A stretch of DNA of 64,000 bases from Actinoallomurus iriomotensis (lineage in GTDB: Bacteria; Actinomycetota; Actinomycetes; Streptosporangiales; Streptosporangiaceae), in assembly GCF_030269445.1 (NCBI RefSeq), contig NZ_BSTJ01000021.1, forward strand, positions 1-64,000, read 5' to 3'. The notes beneath the pieces were generated by a model. It was given only the letters and a program-made list of their open reading frames with translations, was not told the DNA's origin and searched no databases. Numbering within the stretch: the first letter of the stretch is position 1; each line of letters starts with the position of its first letter. The translations under genes were made by a program, and so were the position numbers. This document shows, one piece after another, positions 52,965 to 61,929 of the stretch.

Positions 52965-53957
52965 TCAGCCTCGTCCGGCCTGCCGGCAGCGGCGGGCCGC
53001 GGCCACGAGCTCGGCGGGCAGGCCCGGACCGGCACACGCGTGGTCGATCAGCAGCCGAAGGTAGGAGTCGTCCGGCAACTGCGGCGCCAGCTCGATGAGC
53101 TCGCTCAGGTCGGCCGGTGAGCCGGTGAGCCGCGCCCGGTAGGCGGCCCCGGCCGCGCGAAGCGTGGTCTCGGCCGGCTCATGGCGCAGGCCCTGGTCGA
53201 CCAGCCGTACGGCGGCGGCGAAGTCGCCCTGCTCGGCCCGCAGATCGGCCAGGTCGAGATACAGGGACCAGTTGGCCGGGTCCAGGGCGAGCGCGCGCTC
53301 GAACGCCGCCGCGGCCTGCTCCGGATCACCCAGCCGGCCCCACGTGCCCGCCCGTACGACCTCCGTCAGCATGATCCGCTCAATGGAGTCGGCCCGGTCG
53401 CAGAGGGCGAACGAGCCGTCGATGAGGCCGCACGCCCGCAGCAGGATCGCCATCCTGGCCAGCGCCTCCGGCAGCGGCGACCGGGCGGTGACCACGTCGA
53501 TGGCGTGGAACCAGGGCCGGAACCGTTCGCGCATGGCGTCGGTGTCCAGCTCGTGGCCGTGGTCCATCGTCCGCATCGCGGCGTCGGCCAGCGCGCCGGC
53601 GCTCACGGCGCCGAGAAACCGTTCGTCGCCGAACCACGGGGCCGTGGCCCAGGCGGTCTGGGGCCGCGCGCCCGTGACCGCTCCGATCGCCAGCGCCGCG
53701 CCGTCCATGTCGCCCTCGAGGAAGCAGATGTACGACCGCGCCAGCACCGTGCTCAGGGAGTTCGCGTCGTGGACGACCCCGGCCAGCTCCGACCGCCGGT
53801 CCTGCCACAGCTCGGCGAGCACCGCGTAGGGCTCGGGCTCCTGGGGCGCGGAGGCGACGGCGCCCGCGAGATGGCGCAATGCCTCCTCCGGCCTGCCGCC
53901 GCAGTGCGCCAGCACCCGGGCAAGGCCGAGTCCTGCCGACACCTCTCGATTCGACAT
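52965..53957 (-). CDS. TPR-repeat protein
   Basis: The 330-residue protein is built of helical hairpins. A clear TPR pair lies near 210-265 (GDPEQAAAAFERALALDPANW, then LYLDLADLRAEQGDFAAAVR), and a weaker one lies near the N-terminus (GRPEEALRHLAGAVASAP). No signal peptide or enzyme domain is seen. TPR proteins act as protein-binding scaffolds, and no partner is evident. It converges with the GIDE-domain gene with 15 bp between stops. Confidence 0.82.
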   Translation of the reverse strand: MSNREVSAGLGLARVLAHCGGRPEEALRHLAGAVASAPQEPEPYAVLAELWQDRRSELAGVVHDANSLSTVLARSYICFLEGDMDGAALAIGAVTGARPQTAWATAPWFGDERFLGAVSAGALADAAMRTMDHGHELDTDAMRERFRPWFHAIDVVTARSPLPEALARMAILLRACGLIDGSFALCDRADSIERIMLTEVVRAGTWGRLGDPEQAAAAFERALALDPANWSLYLDLADLRAEQGDFAAAVRLVDQGLRHEPAETTLRAAGAAYRARLTGSPADLSELIELAPQLPDDSYLRLLIDHACAGPGLPAELVAAARRCRQAGRG

Positions 53958-53984
53958 CGTCCGAGCGTAGCCGGACGACGATCG

Positions 53985-55100
53985 CTACCGGCCGGCTCGG
54001 GCGCGGAGCAGGTGGTGGTACGCGGCGGCCGATGTGGCGATGGCGGGGACCGGGCAGGTCTCGTCGGTGACGTGGGCCTGCTCCGGGTCGCCGGGGCCGT
54101 ACACGATGACCGCGGGGTCGCCGAGCTTGGCGGTGAGCACGGAGGCGTCGGTGAAGTAGGTCGCGTACTCCGGTGGCCGTGTCGAGGAGCCCGGGGCGAG
54201 GAGCTCCATGACCTCGGTGACGTCCGCCGGGTCGGTGGCGACTCCCGGCAGGTCGACCAGCCGTTCGATGTCGATGCCCTCGCCGCACAGCCGGGCGATC
54301 TCCGCGACCGCGTCGTCGGAGCCGAAGCCCGGGATGGTGCGGATGTCCAGGCACATCTCGGCGTGGTCGGGTACGAGGTTGGGCTGGGTGCCCGCGTGGA
54401 AGGTGCCGACGTTCACCGTCGCGGGGCCGTACGCCGGGTTCGCGGGCCAGTCACGGTGTTCGTGGATCCGGGACGCGGCGCCGGCGAGTGCGGCGATCGC
54501 GTTGCGGCCCAGTTCCGGACGGGAGCCGTGCGCGGAGATCCCGTGGGCGGTCACCCTGAGCCAGAGCGTGCCCTTGTGGCCCAGGACGGGCCGGTTGCTC
54601 GTCGGCTCGGCGACCAGCAGCAGGTCGGTGGGGACCAGCGACGCGGCGTCGATCAGGGCGGCGCCGTCGCAGCCGGTCTCCTCACCGAAGGTGAACACCA
54701 GCTGCACCGCCGTGTCGCCGGGACGCTCCCGCGCGGCGCGTACGGCCGCCTCGACCTGGCAGGCGACGCCCGCCTTCATGTCGCTGCCGCCGCGGCCGAG
54801 CAGGCGTCCGTCGCGGACCTCGCCGCTCATCGGGTCGAACGACCAGCCGGACTCGTCGGCGGGCACGGTGTCCAGGTGGCCGGTGAACGTGACCGGCGTC
54901 CGCGGCGTCTCGGGCCCGAAGCGCGCGACGACATTGGCCCGGCCCGGCAGCGGTTCGTCGACGCGGACGTCGAACCCCGCGTCGTCGAGCACGTCCGCGA
55001 CCAGGTCGGCGGCCGGGCGCTCGCCGCCGCCCCTGGTGTCGATGCGCACCAGCCGCCGCGCCAGCGCGAGCGCTCCGCGCTCTTCCGCCGATCCCGTCAT
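53985..55100 (-). CDS. M20-family peptidase/amidohydrolase (ArgE/DapE/ACY1-like)
   Basis: The 371-residue protein has M20 metal-site motifs: TGHLDTVP near 73-80, GRGGSDMKAG near 100-109, EETG near 141 and AEPTS near 165. A dimerisation domain begins at about 175 and a late His follows. It should hydrolyse an N-acyl or peptide bond in the cytoplasm. The ATG at 55100 has AGGAGG that overlaps the LacI stop codon, so it follows lacI in one transcript and likely serves the same substrate as the divergent BtpA operon. Confidence 0.9.
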   Translation of the reverse strand: MTGSAEERGALALARRLVRIDTRGGGERPAADLVADVLDDAGFDVRVDEPLPGRANVVARFGPETPRTPVTFTGHLDTVPADESGWSFDPMSGEVRDGRLLGRGGSDMKAGVACQVEAAVRAARERPGDTAVQLVFTFGEETGCDGAALIDAASLVPTDLLLVAEPTSNRPVLGHKGTLWLRVTAHGISAHGSRPELGRNAIAALAGAASRIHEHRDWPANPAYGPATVNVGTFHAGTQPNLVPDHAEMCLDIRTIPGFGSDDAVAEIARLCGEGIDIERLVDLPGVATDPADVTEVMELLAPGSSTRPPEYATYFTDASVLTAKLGDPAVIVYGPGDPEQAHVTDETCPVPAIATSAAAYHHLLRARAGR

Positions 55101-55111
55101 CTCCCGCCTCC

Positions 55112-56131
55112 TCACGAACCGGCCCGCGTGCTGTCGCGCACCACCAGCGTCGGCACGAGCGCGATGTGGGCGGACGGGCCCCGGTCGGTCTCCTTGGTGC
55201 GGCTCGCCGCGGCCAGCAGCCGTACCGCCTCCTCGGCGATGCGGTCACGGGGCTGGTCCACCGTGGTCAGCGCGGGCTCGCCCAGCCGCGAGAACTCGAT
55301 GTTGTCGTACCCGGTCACCTGCACCCGGCCGGGGACCTCGACGCCGTGCGCGCGGCACGCGCGCGTGACCCCCAGGGCGATCAGGTCGTCGGCGCACACG
55401 ATGGCGTCCGGCAGGTCCCCGGTGTCGACGAGGCGCGCCGCGGCGGCCTCGCCCCAGTCGACGCTGTAGTCGCCGAGGAGCACCTGGTCGGGGTCGACGC
55501 TCATGCCCAGCTCCTCGGCGCGGCGCCGGAACCCGGCGAACCGCTGCTCGGTCGAGGAGTTGGTCAGCAGTGAGCCGACGAACGCCGCCGAACGCGCTCC
55601 GCCCTCGTGGAGGTGGTCCATGACCAGGCGCATCGCGGCCACGTCGTCCACGCCCACCCAGTCGGTGTTGGTGCCGCCGACGAACCGGTCGAGCTGCACC
55701 AGCGGCAGGCGGTCGGCCGTCTCCTGCACCGCGGGGCCGCTCTCGGTGCCGTGGCTCGGGCTGACGATGATGCCGTCGACGTTGCGCGCGGCCAGAGAGG
55801 CGAGCCGCCGGGCCTCGATCGCGGGGTCGGAGCGGGCGTCGGACAGGAACAGCTCCTTGCCCTCGCGTTCGAGCACGTGCTCGACGCTCTCCACCAGCGA
55901 GGTGAAGAAGGGGTTGGAGATGCTCGGCACGACCATGCCGACGGTGTCGGTCCGGCTGTTGCGCAGGGCTCGCGCGATGGTGTTGACCTGGTAGCCCAGC
56001 TCCTCGGCCGCCTGCCGCACCCGGCGCTGCACCGCGGCCGAGACCGGCCCACGGCCGGAGAGCACCCGCGACACCGTGGCGGTGGAGACCCCGGCGCGCT
56101 CGGAGACCTGGGCGATCGTGACGCGCTGCAA
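55112..56131 (-). CDS. LacI-family transcriptional regulator
   Basis: The 339-residue protein has a LacI helix-turn-helix (TIAQVSERAGVSTATVSRVL at 5-24), the hinge NTIARALRNSRT near 50-61 and a periplasmic-binding-protein-like ligand domain. It starts at a TTG at 56131 with GGAAAGG upstream. That start codon lies inside a LacI-type operator (56127-56140), pointing to autoregulation. A matching operator lies ahead of the divergent BtpA operon. The ligand is probably a sugar or sugar phosphate of that pathway. Confidence 0.93.
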   Translation of the reverse strand: MQRVTIAQVSERAGVSTATVSRVLSGRGPVSAAVQRRVRQAAEELGYQVNTIARALRNSRTDTVGMVVPSISNPFFTSLVESVEHVLEREGKELFLSDARSDPAIEARRLASLAARNVDGIIVSPSHGTESGPAVQETADRLPLVQLDRFVGGTNTDWVGVDDVAAMRLVMDHLHEGGARSAAFVGSLLTNSSTEQRFAGFRRRAEELGMSVDPDQVLLGDYSVDWGEAAAARLVDTGDLPDAIVCADDLIALGVTRACRAHGVEVPGRVQVTGYDNIEFSRLGEPALTTVDQPRDRIAEEAVRLLAAASRTKETDRGPSAHIALVPTLVVRDSTRAGS

Positions 56132-56140
56132 TCGTTTACC
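56127..56140. promoter_or_regulatory. LacI-type operator at the lacI start codon
   Basis: TGCAATCGTTTACC fits the LacI-family consensus TGnAAnCGnTTnCA at all but the last base and shares TGCAATCG with the operator at 56248. It overlaps the TTG start codon of the regulator gene. Confidence 0.72.
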
Positions 56141-56203
56141 TTTCCGAAACGCCCGGAAACAAGAGCGTTACCCGTCACCAGCGAATGAGTCGAGTCTAGA
56201 CCC

Positions 56204-56232
56204 TTGACGGCCTGCGGTTACACCCCTACGGT
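56204..56232 (+). promoter_or_regulatory. Promoter of the BtpA operon
   Basis: TTGACG (56204-56209), a 17-bp spacer and TACGGT (56227-56232) form a good actinobacterial sigma-70-type promoter. The expected start of transcription is near 56239, nine bases before the operator at 56248. Confidence 0.7.
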
Positions 56233-56247
56233 TCAACGCAACTTCAC

Positions 56248-56261
56248 TGCAATCGATTACA
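56248..56261 (+). promoter_or_regulatory. LacI-type operator of the BtpA operon
   Basis: TGCAATCGATTACA fits the LacI-family consensus TGnAAnCGnTTnCA at every fixed position, with the palindromic core AATCGATT. It lies just downstream of the promoter and 11 bp ahead of the BtpA start codon, where repressor binding would block transcription. Confidence 0.85.
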
Positions 56262-56272
56262 CAGGAGGCGAC

Positions 56273-57160
56273 ATGGTGAGGGCTGCCGGGAGCGAGCAGA
56301 CGCTGGGCGTGTTCCCTCCCAAGCCGAACGCGATCGAAGAGCTGTTCGGCACTTCGAAGGTCGTCATCGGCGTGATCCACCTGCCGCCGCTGCCCGGCAG
56401 CCCGAACTACGAGGGCACCCCGCTCGACGAGATCTCGGTCTTCGCGGTCGAGGAGGCGCGGGCGTACCTGGAGGGCGGCTGCCACGGGCTCATCGTGGAG
56501 AACCACTGGGACATCCCGTTCCTCAAGCCGGGGGAGCACGGCTACGAGACCGCGGCGGCGATGGCCGTGGTGACCGACCGGGTACGGCACGCGCTGCCGG
56601 CCAACGCCGGAGGCCGGCTGGGCGTCAGCGTCCTGTCCAACGCCGCCGAGTGCTCGATCGCCTCCGCCTGGTCCGGCGGCGCCGGCTTCGTCCGGGTCAA
56701 CCAGTGGGCCAACGCCTACGTCGCCAATGAGGGCATCATCGAGGGTCAGGCGGCGCACGCCACCCGCTACCGCAGCCGGATCGGCGCGGGTCCGGTCAAG
56801 GTCTTCGCCGACGTGCACGTCAAGCACGGCTCGCACTCGATCGTCGCCGACCGCACGCTGGCCGAGCAGACCGAGGACGCCGAGTTCTTCGCCGCCGACG
56901 TGCTGATCGCCACCGGGTCGCGGACCGGCGACGCCGCCGCGCTGGACGAGGTCGAGGGCATCGCCGCGCACACCACGCTCCCCGTCGTGATCGGCTCCGG
57001 CATCACCGCCGGCAACATCGGCGGCCTGCTGCCCGCCTGCGACGGCGTGATCGTGGCGTCCTCGGTGAAGGACAACGGCCGCTGGTGGGGACGCGTCGAC
57101 ACGGCCAAGGTCCGTGAGCTGACCGCCGCGGCGGCCAGGGCGGGCGTGGTCCTTCCGTGA
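56273..57160 (+). CDS. BtpA/SgcQ-family protein
   Basis: The 295-residue protein is a TIM-barrel member of PF03437 (BtpA, SgcQ). Landmarks are VIGVIHLPPLPGSP near 30-43, GLIVENHWDIPF near 71-82, SNAAECSIASAW near 123 and the late VIGSGITAGNIGGLL. BtpA affects photosystem I in cyanobacteria, while SgcQ belongs to an uncharacterised sugar operon. No reaction is established. The ATG at 56273 has AGGAGG upstream and the LacI operator just before it. It leads an eight-gene operon and may act on a phosphorylated sugar intermediate. Confidence 0.87.
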   Translation: MVRAAGSEQTLGVFPPKPNAIEELFGTSKVVIGVIHLPPLPGSPNYEGTPLDEISVFAVEEARAYLEGGCHGLIVENHWDIPFLKPGEHGYETAAAMAVVTDRVRHALPANAGGRLGVSVLSNAAECSIASAWSGGAGFVRVNQWANAYVANEGIIEGQAAHATRYRSRIGAGPVKVFADVHVKHGSHSIVADRTLAEQTEDAEFFAADVLIATGSRTGDAAALDEVEGIAAHTTLPVVIGSGITAGNIGGLLPACDGVIVASSVKDNGRWWGRVDTAKVRELTAAAARAGVVLP

Positions 57161-58077
57161 TCGTCTTCTGTGGCTACGCCAACACCGACCTGACCGTACG
57201 GATCCCGGTGCTGCCGGGGCCCGGCGCCCGGGTGCAGGCCACCGGCGTCCAGTACGGCGAGGGCGGGATGGCGGCCAACGCGTCGGTGGCCGCGGCTCGG
57301 ATGGGCGCCGACGCGCGGTTCGCGGGCGTGGTCGGCTCCGACGCGCTGAGCACGGCGTTCCTCGGCACGCTCGCGGCCGAGGGGGTCGGAACGGGCTGGA
57401 CCGCCCGCGACGCCGAGCTCACCACGGCCGTCGTCCTGCTCACCCCGGACGGCGAGCGCTCCATCATCAGCCAGGACGACGCGGTGGACACCGGCCACAT
57501 CGCCGGGGTGCTGCGGGCCGCGCGCGAGGCGGGCGCGGACTGGCTCTACCTCGACGGCTACCGCTTCCCCGCGGCGGCCGCCGTGCTGGCCTCCCAGCCG
57601 GACCGGCCCCGCGTGGTCGTGGACCTCGACGGCTGCGACGGGCCGGAGGCGACGCGCGCCGCCCTGTCGGCCGCCGACCACGCGATCGGCGGCCGCGCGC
57701 AGCTCACCGAGTTCGTCGGCGACGACAACGCGCTGGTCAGAGTGGCCGTCGAACACCGGGTATACCTGGTGGTCACCGACGGTCCCCGCGGCTGGACCCT
57801 GCTGACGCCCGCCGGCGAACGCCACGACGGCGAGGCGATCACGGTGGACGCTGTGGACGCCACGGGTGCCGGCGACTGCTTCGCCGGCACCTACTGCGCG
57901 GAGCTGGACCGGGGCACCGCGCCGCTGGAGGCGGCGCGCTTCGCCGCCGTCGCGGCCGGCCTGTCGTGCACCCGGCCCGGCGCCCGCGACGGAATGCCCC
58001 GGCGCGATGCCGTCACCGCCTACCTCCAGGCCCGGTCGGGCCCCCAGCCAGCCCACTCCCAGGGAGAGGAGAGATGA
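57157..58077 (+). CDS. PfkB-family sugar/nucleoside kinase
   Basis: The 306-residue ribokinase-like protein has the Gly-rich N-terminal motif GEGGMAANASVAAARMGA near 34-51 and the catalytic DATGAGDCFAGTY near 229-241. It starts at a GTG overlapping the BtpA stop codon (GTGA) and its own stop overlaps the binding-protein start. It should phosphorylate the imported sugar or a breakdown product. It is distinct from the PfkB protein of the 17-21 kb locus. Confidence 0.9.
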   Translation: MIVFCGYANTDLTVRIPVLPGPGARVQATGVQYGEGGMAANASVAAARMGADARFAGVVGSDALSTAFLGTLAAEGVGTGWTARDAELTTAVVLLTPDGERSIISQDDAVDTGHIAGVLRAAREAGADWLYLDGYRFPAAAAVLASQPDRPRVVVDLDGCDGPEATRAALSAADHAIGGRAQLTEFVGDDNALVRVAVEHRVYLVVTDGPRGWTLLTPAGERHDGEAITVDAVDATGAGDCFAGTYCAELDRGTAPLEAARFAAVAAGLSCTRPGARDGMPRRDAVTAYLQARSGPQPAHSQGEER

Positions 58078-59087
58078 TGCGACGTACGGTGACGGCCGTG
58101 GTCTCGCTCGGCCTGCTGCTGACGACCATCGGCTGTGACACGGCGGCCAGGCGGGAGATCGCCGCGGAGAAGAGGGCCACCGAACAGGGACCGCCCCCAC
58201 CCGCCAAGGTCGCCCAGTCGTGCCAGGTCCAGGGCCACCAGCCCAAGATCGGGATTATTCCGATCAACCTTCAGGCGCTGTTCTTCAACCAGATCAACAC
58301 CGGCGCGCAGACCGTGGCGCGCAAGGCCGGCGCGCAGGTGCAGATCGTCAACGGCAACGACGACTCCAGCACCCAGGCCAACGCGATCGACGACCTGGTG
58401 GCCAACCACTACGACGCGATCATCGTGGACGCGATCGACACCGAGGGCATCAAGCCCGCGATCCGGCGGGCGAAGGCGGCCGGCGTGCCGGTCGTCGCCG
58501 TGGACGCCACCGTCGACGACCCGGCGGTCGCCGCCCAGGTCGGCACGGCCAACGCCCAGGGCGGAAAGCAACTCGGCGACGCGCTGCTCAAGATCACTGG
58601 CGGCCGGGGCGACATCGGCGTGGTCGGCGCGCTCAACAGCACCATCCAGAACGAGCGGCAGAAGGGCTTCACCGACGAGGTCACCGCCAAGGGCATGAAG
58701 ATCAAGAACGTGGTCGACGGGCGCAACATCCAGGAGAACGCCCAGACCGCCGCCGAGAACCTGCTCACCGGCGCCCCCGACCTGAAGTACGCCTACGCCA
58801 CCGGTGAGCCCGCCCTCATCGGGCTGGCCGCCGCCGTCGTCAGCCAGCAGCGCACCAAGGACCTCAAGGTCGTCGGCTGGGACCTGTCCTCCCAGGCGGT
58901 GGACGGCCTGCGGGCCGGCTGGATCCTCGGCGTCGTGCAGCAGAACACCTTCCAGTTCGGCTACGAGGCGATGAACGCGGCGATCGGCCTGGCCTGCCAC
59001 CGGACCGTGACCAAGGACATCCCGGTGCCGACCCAGATCGTCACCCCGGCCAACGTCAAGAACTACCTCTACTACCTGGAGAAGTGA
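58074..59087 (+). CDS. Ribose-type ABC transporter substrate-binding lipoprotein
   Basis: The 337-residue protein is a periplasmic-binding-protein type 1 domain (Peripla_BP_4, RbsB-like). The signal sequence ends at LLTTIGC with a probable lipidated Cys21 and a Pro-rich linker. KIGIIPINLQALFFNQI starts the mature fold and DAIIVDAIDTEG follows. I used the ATG at 58074, which overlaps the kinase stop (ATGA). An ATG three bases later is equally possible. It delivers the substrate to the ATPase and permease encoded next. Confidence 0.92.
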   Translation: MMRRTVTAVVSLGLLLTTIGCDTAARREIAAEKRATEQGPPPPAKVAQSCQVQGHQPKIGIIPINLQALFFNQINTGAQTVARKAGAQVQIVNGNDDSSTQANAIDDLVANHYDAIIVDAIDTEGIKPAIRRAKAAGVPVVAVDATVDDPAVAAQVGTANAQGGKQLGDALLKITGGRGDIGVVGALNSTIQNERQKGFTDEVTAKGMKIKNVVDGRNIQENAQTAAENLLTGAPDLKYAYATGEPALIGLAAAVVSQQRTKDLKVVGWDLSSQAVDGLRAGWILGVVQQNTFQFGYEAMNAAIGLACHRTVTKDIPVPTQIVTPANVKNYLYYLEK

Positions 59088-59833
59088 TGAGCGATACCTC
59101 GCTGGTCACCCTGAGAGGGATCACCAAGTCGTTCGGCGCGGTCCAGTCGCTGCGGGGCGTCGACCTCACGCTCGGCCCCGGAGAGGTGCTCGGCCTGGTC
59201 GGCGACAACGGCGCCGGGAAGTCGACCCTGATGAAGGTCCTGGCCGGGGCCATCCAGCACGACTCCGGCCAGATCACCATCGACGGCCGCGACGTACGCT
59301 TCGCCAGCCCCGCCGACGCGCGGCGCGAGCGCATCGGGATCGTCTACCAGGACCTCGCCCTCTGCGACACCCTCGACGTCGCGAGCAACCTGTTCCTGGG
59401 CCGTGAGCCGCGCAAGGGCCCGTTCATCGACCGGCGGGCGATGCACGCGAAGGCCGCCGAGACCCTGTCCGAGCTGCACGTCCGCGTGAAGTCGACGTAC
59501 CAGGAGATCGGCCGGCTGTCCGGCGGGCAGCGGCAGGCCGTGGCGATCGCGCGGGCCGTGTCGTTCCAGCCGCGCGTACTGATCCTGGACGAGCCGACCG
59601 CGGCGCTCGCGGTCGCCGAGGTCCGGCAGGTGCTCCGGATGATCCGCGACGTCGCCGCCCAGGGCGTCGGCGTCATCCTGATCACCCACCGCCTCCAGGA
59701 CCTGTTCGAGGTCTGCGACCGGATCACCGTGATGTACGAGGGTCGCAGCGTCGAGGACGAGCCGGTGTCCGCGCTGGACATCGAACGCCTTGTCGCCATG
59801 ATCACCCGTTCGAACACCGAGGAGGCGGCCTGA
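59087..59833 (+). CDS. Ribose-type ABC transporter ATPase (single domain)
   Basis: The 248-residue ATPase has Walker A GDNGAGKST near 39-47, Q-loop VYQDLALCDTL, signature LSGGQRQAV and Walker B LILDEPTAAL. RbsA-type proteins usually have two fused ATPase domains; this one has a single domain, as in FrcA, and probably forms a homodimer. The ATG at 59087 shares one base with the previous stop codon. The permease gene follows after one base. Confidence 0.93.
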   Translation: MSDTSLVTLRGITKSFGAVQSLRGVDLTLGPGEVLGLVGDNGAGKSTLMKVLAGAIQHDSGQITIDGRDVRFASPADARRERIGIVYQDLALCDTLDVASNLFLGREPRKGPFIDRRAMHAKAAETLSELHVRVKSTYQEIGRLSGGQRQAVAIARAVSFQPRVLILDEPTAALAVAEVRQVLRMIRDVAAQGVGVILITHRLQDLFEVCDRITVMYEGRSVEDEPVSALDIERLVAMITRSNTEEAA

Positions 59834-59834
59834 C

Positions 59835-60851
59835 ATGACGGTTGAGACCGCAACGGCGCCCACGGTGCTCGCGGAGACGCCGGGCCGGTGGGAACGTGCC
59901 AACAAGGCGACCCTGGCCATGCTGGGCGTCACCGTCGTGCTGTTCCTCGTCTTCGGGATCGCCGCCCCGAACTTCCTGACCTTCGGCAACATCTCCAACC
60001 TGGCCACCCAGGTGGCGATCACTCTGATCGTCGCCGTCGCCATGACCTTCGTGATCACCACCGGCCAGATCGACCTGTCGGTGGGTTCCACGGTCGCGTT
60101 CGTGGCCACCGGCACCGCCGAGATGCTGCGCGCCGGGTGGGACTCCTCCATCGTGATCATCGCGGCGCTGGTGGCCGGGCTCCTCTGGGGCGCGATCAAC
60201 GGCTGGCTGTCGGCGCACCAGAAGATCCCGCCGTTCATCGTCACCCTCGCCACCATGTCGGTGATCCGGGGCATCGCGCAGATGTGGACACAGGGCTTCT
60301 CCGTGCCGATCGACCGGCGGCTGTTCGTCGCCAAGATCGGTGACGCCAAGTTCCTCGGCTTCTCCGCGCTGGCCTGGATCGCGCTGGTCGCGGTCGTGCT
60401 CGGCGCCGTGCTGCTGTCCAAGATGCGGTTCGGCAACTACGTCAACGGCATCGGCTCCCAGGAGGAGTCGGTCCGCCGCGCCGGGGTGAACACCGACCGG
60501 ATCAAGATGATCACGCTGATGCTGACCGGCCTGGCCGCCGGGGTGGCCGGCCTCCTCACCGCGGCCCGGCTGGGCTCCGGCTCGGCCAACTCCGGGCAGG
60601 GCTTCGAGCTCACCGTGATCGCCGCGGTCGTGCTCGGCGGCACCGACTTGTTCGGCGGCCGGGGCACGATGGTCGGCACCATCATCGGCGCGGTCATCAC
60701 CGGTGTGATCGCCAACGGCCTGACGCTGCTCGGCGTCAGCCCGTTCCTCACCCCGATCGTGACCGGCCTGGTGCTGCTCATCGCGATCTGGATCAACCTG
60801 CGGGGCCGTTCGCTCGCCGACCTGTTCTCCCACCTCACGCGCAGATCATGA
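59835..60851 (+). CDS. Ribose-type ABC transporter permease (RbsC-like)
   Basis: The 338-residue protein has eight to ten membrane helices and RbsC family landmarks: FVITTGQIDLSVGS near 67-80, PPFIVTLATMSVIRG near 133-147 and AAVVLGGTDLFGGRGT near 265-280. GAGGAGG lies just upstream of the ATG. Its stop overlaps the start of the phosphotriesterase-family gene (ATGA). With the binding protein and ATPase it makes a complete importer for a pentose-like or nucleoside-like solute. Confidence 0.93.
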   Translation: MTVETATAPTVLAETPGRWERANKATLAMLGVTVVLFLVFGIAAPNFLTFGNISNLATQVAITLIVAVAMTFVITTGQIDLSVGSTVAFVATGTAEMLRAGWDSSIVIIAALVAGLLWGAINGWLSAHQKIPPFIVTLATMSVIRGIAQMWTQGFSVPIDRRLFVAKIGDAKFLGFSALAWIALVAVVLGAVLLSKMRFGNYVNGIGSQEESVRRAGVNTDRIKMITLMLTGLAAGVAGLLTAARLGSGSANSGQGFELTVIAAVVLGGTDLFGGRGTMVGTIIGAVITGVIANGLTLLGVSPFLTPIVTGLVLLIAIWINLRGRSLADLFSHLTRRS

Positions 60852-61894
60852 CCGAGGCCACGGTGACCACGGTGACCGGGCCGGCGCCCAGCGCGGAACT
60901 CGGTCTCACCCTCACCCACGAGCACCTGCGCAACGACGTACGGAAGGCGGTCACCGAGCCGGACGACCCGCGGCTGGGCTTTCTCCGCGAGGCGCGCACC
61001 GCACCGGACCTGGCGTGGGTGCTGCGCGAGCAGCCGTACGCCTGCCTCGACCACTGCGTCCTGGACGACACCGACGCGATGCTGGCCGACCTGCGCGCGT
61101 TCGCCGCGTCCGGCGGCGGCACGGTCGTCGACGTCACGCCGGGCGGGCTCGGCCGCGACCCGCGGGTGCTGCGTTCGCTCGCCGAGCGCAGCGGCCTGCG
61201 GATCGTCATGGGCTCCGGCTGGTACCTGGAGCGGTTCCATCCGGCGCACCTGCCGTCGGCCGGCGAACACGGCCTCGCCGCGGAGCTGGTGGCCGAGTTC
61301 ACCGACGGCGTCGACGGCACCGGAGTCCGCCCGGGCGTCATCGGCGAGATCGGGGTGTCGCCGGACTTCACCGAGGACGAGCACACGGCGTTGCGCGCCG
61401 CCGCGCGCGCCCAGCGCGAGACGGGCGTCCCGCTCTACGTCCACCTGCCCGGCTGGCAGCGCCGGGCGCACGAGGTCCTCGACATCGTGCTGGGCGAGTA
61501 CGGGGTGCCGCCCGGCGCCGTGGTGCTCTGCCACATGGACCCCTCCCACGACGACCCCGCCTACCAGGAGGCGGTCGCCGACCGTGGCGTCTGGATCGAG
61601 TTCGACATGGTCGGGATGCCGTTCCGGTACCCGGGGGAGGGACAGTCCCCGGGCCCGCACGAGACCGCGCGGGCGGTCGCGCGGCTCATCGGCCGCGGCC
61701 ACGCCGAACGCCTGCTGCTCAGCCACGACGTGTTCCTCAAGAGCATGCTCACCGCGTACGGCGGCAACGGCTTCCGGTACGTGCCCACGCTCTTCGTGCC
61801 CAGGCTGGTCGAGCTCGGCGTCGCCCCCGGCGTCGCCGAGGACCTCCTGCGGACCAACCCCGCCCGGCTGTTCGACCAGGCCGCCGCGGCCTGA
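60848..61894 (+). CDS. Phosphotriesterase-family metal hydrolase (lactonase-like)
   Basis: The 348-residue protein has the PTE fold with the metal ligands H24 and H26 in THEH. Glu in VIGEIGVS replaces the carbamylated Lys of true phosphotriesterases, two His follow in YVHLPG and LCHMDPS, and the final Asp is in LLSHDVF. Family members of this type (COG1735) include sugar-lactone and phospho-sugar-lactone hydrolases. By context it may open a lactone or hydrolyse a phosphorylated intermediate made after the PfkB step. Its start overlaps the permease stop. Confidence 0.9.
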   Translation: MTEATVTTVTGPAPSAELGLTLTHEHLRNDVRKAVTEPDDPRLGFLREARTAPDLAWVLREQPYACLDHCVLDDTDAMLADLRAFAASGGGTVVDVTPGGLGRDPRVLRSLAERSGLRIVMGSGWYLERFHPAHLPSAGEHGLAAELVAEFTDGVDGTGVRPGVIGEIGVSPDFTEDEHTALRAAARAQRETGVPLYVHLPGWQRRAHEVLDIVLGEYGVPPGAVVLCHMDPSHDDPAYQEAVADRGVWIEFDMVGMPFRYPGEGQSPGPHETARAVARLIGRGHAERLLLSHDVFLKSMLTAYGGNGFRYVPTLFVPRLVELGVAPGVAEDLLRTNPARLFDQAAAA

Positions 61895-61929
61895 CCGAGC
61901 GCCCGAATGAGACAGAGAAGGAGTACACA

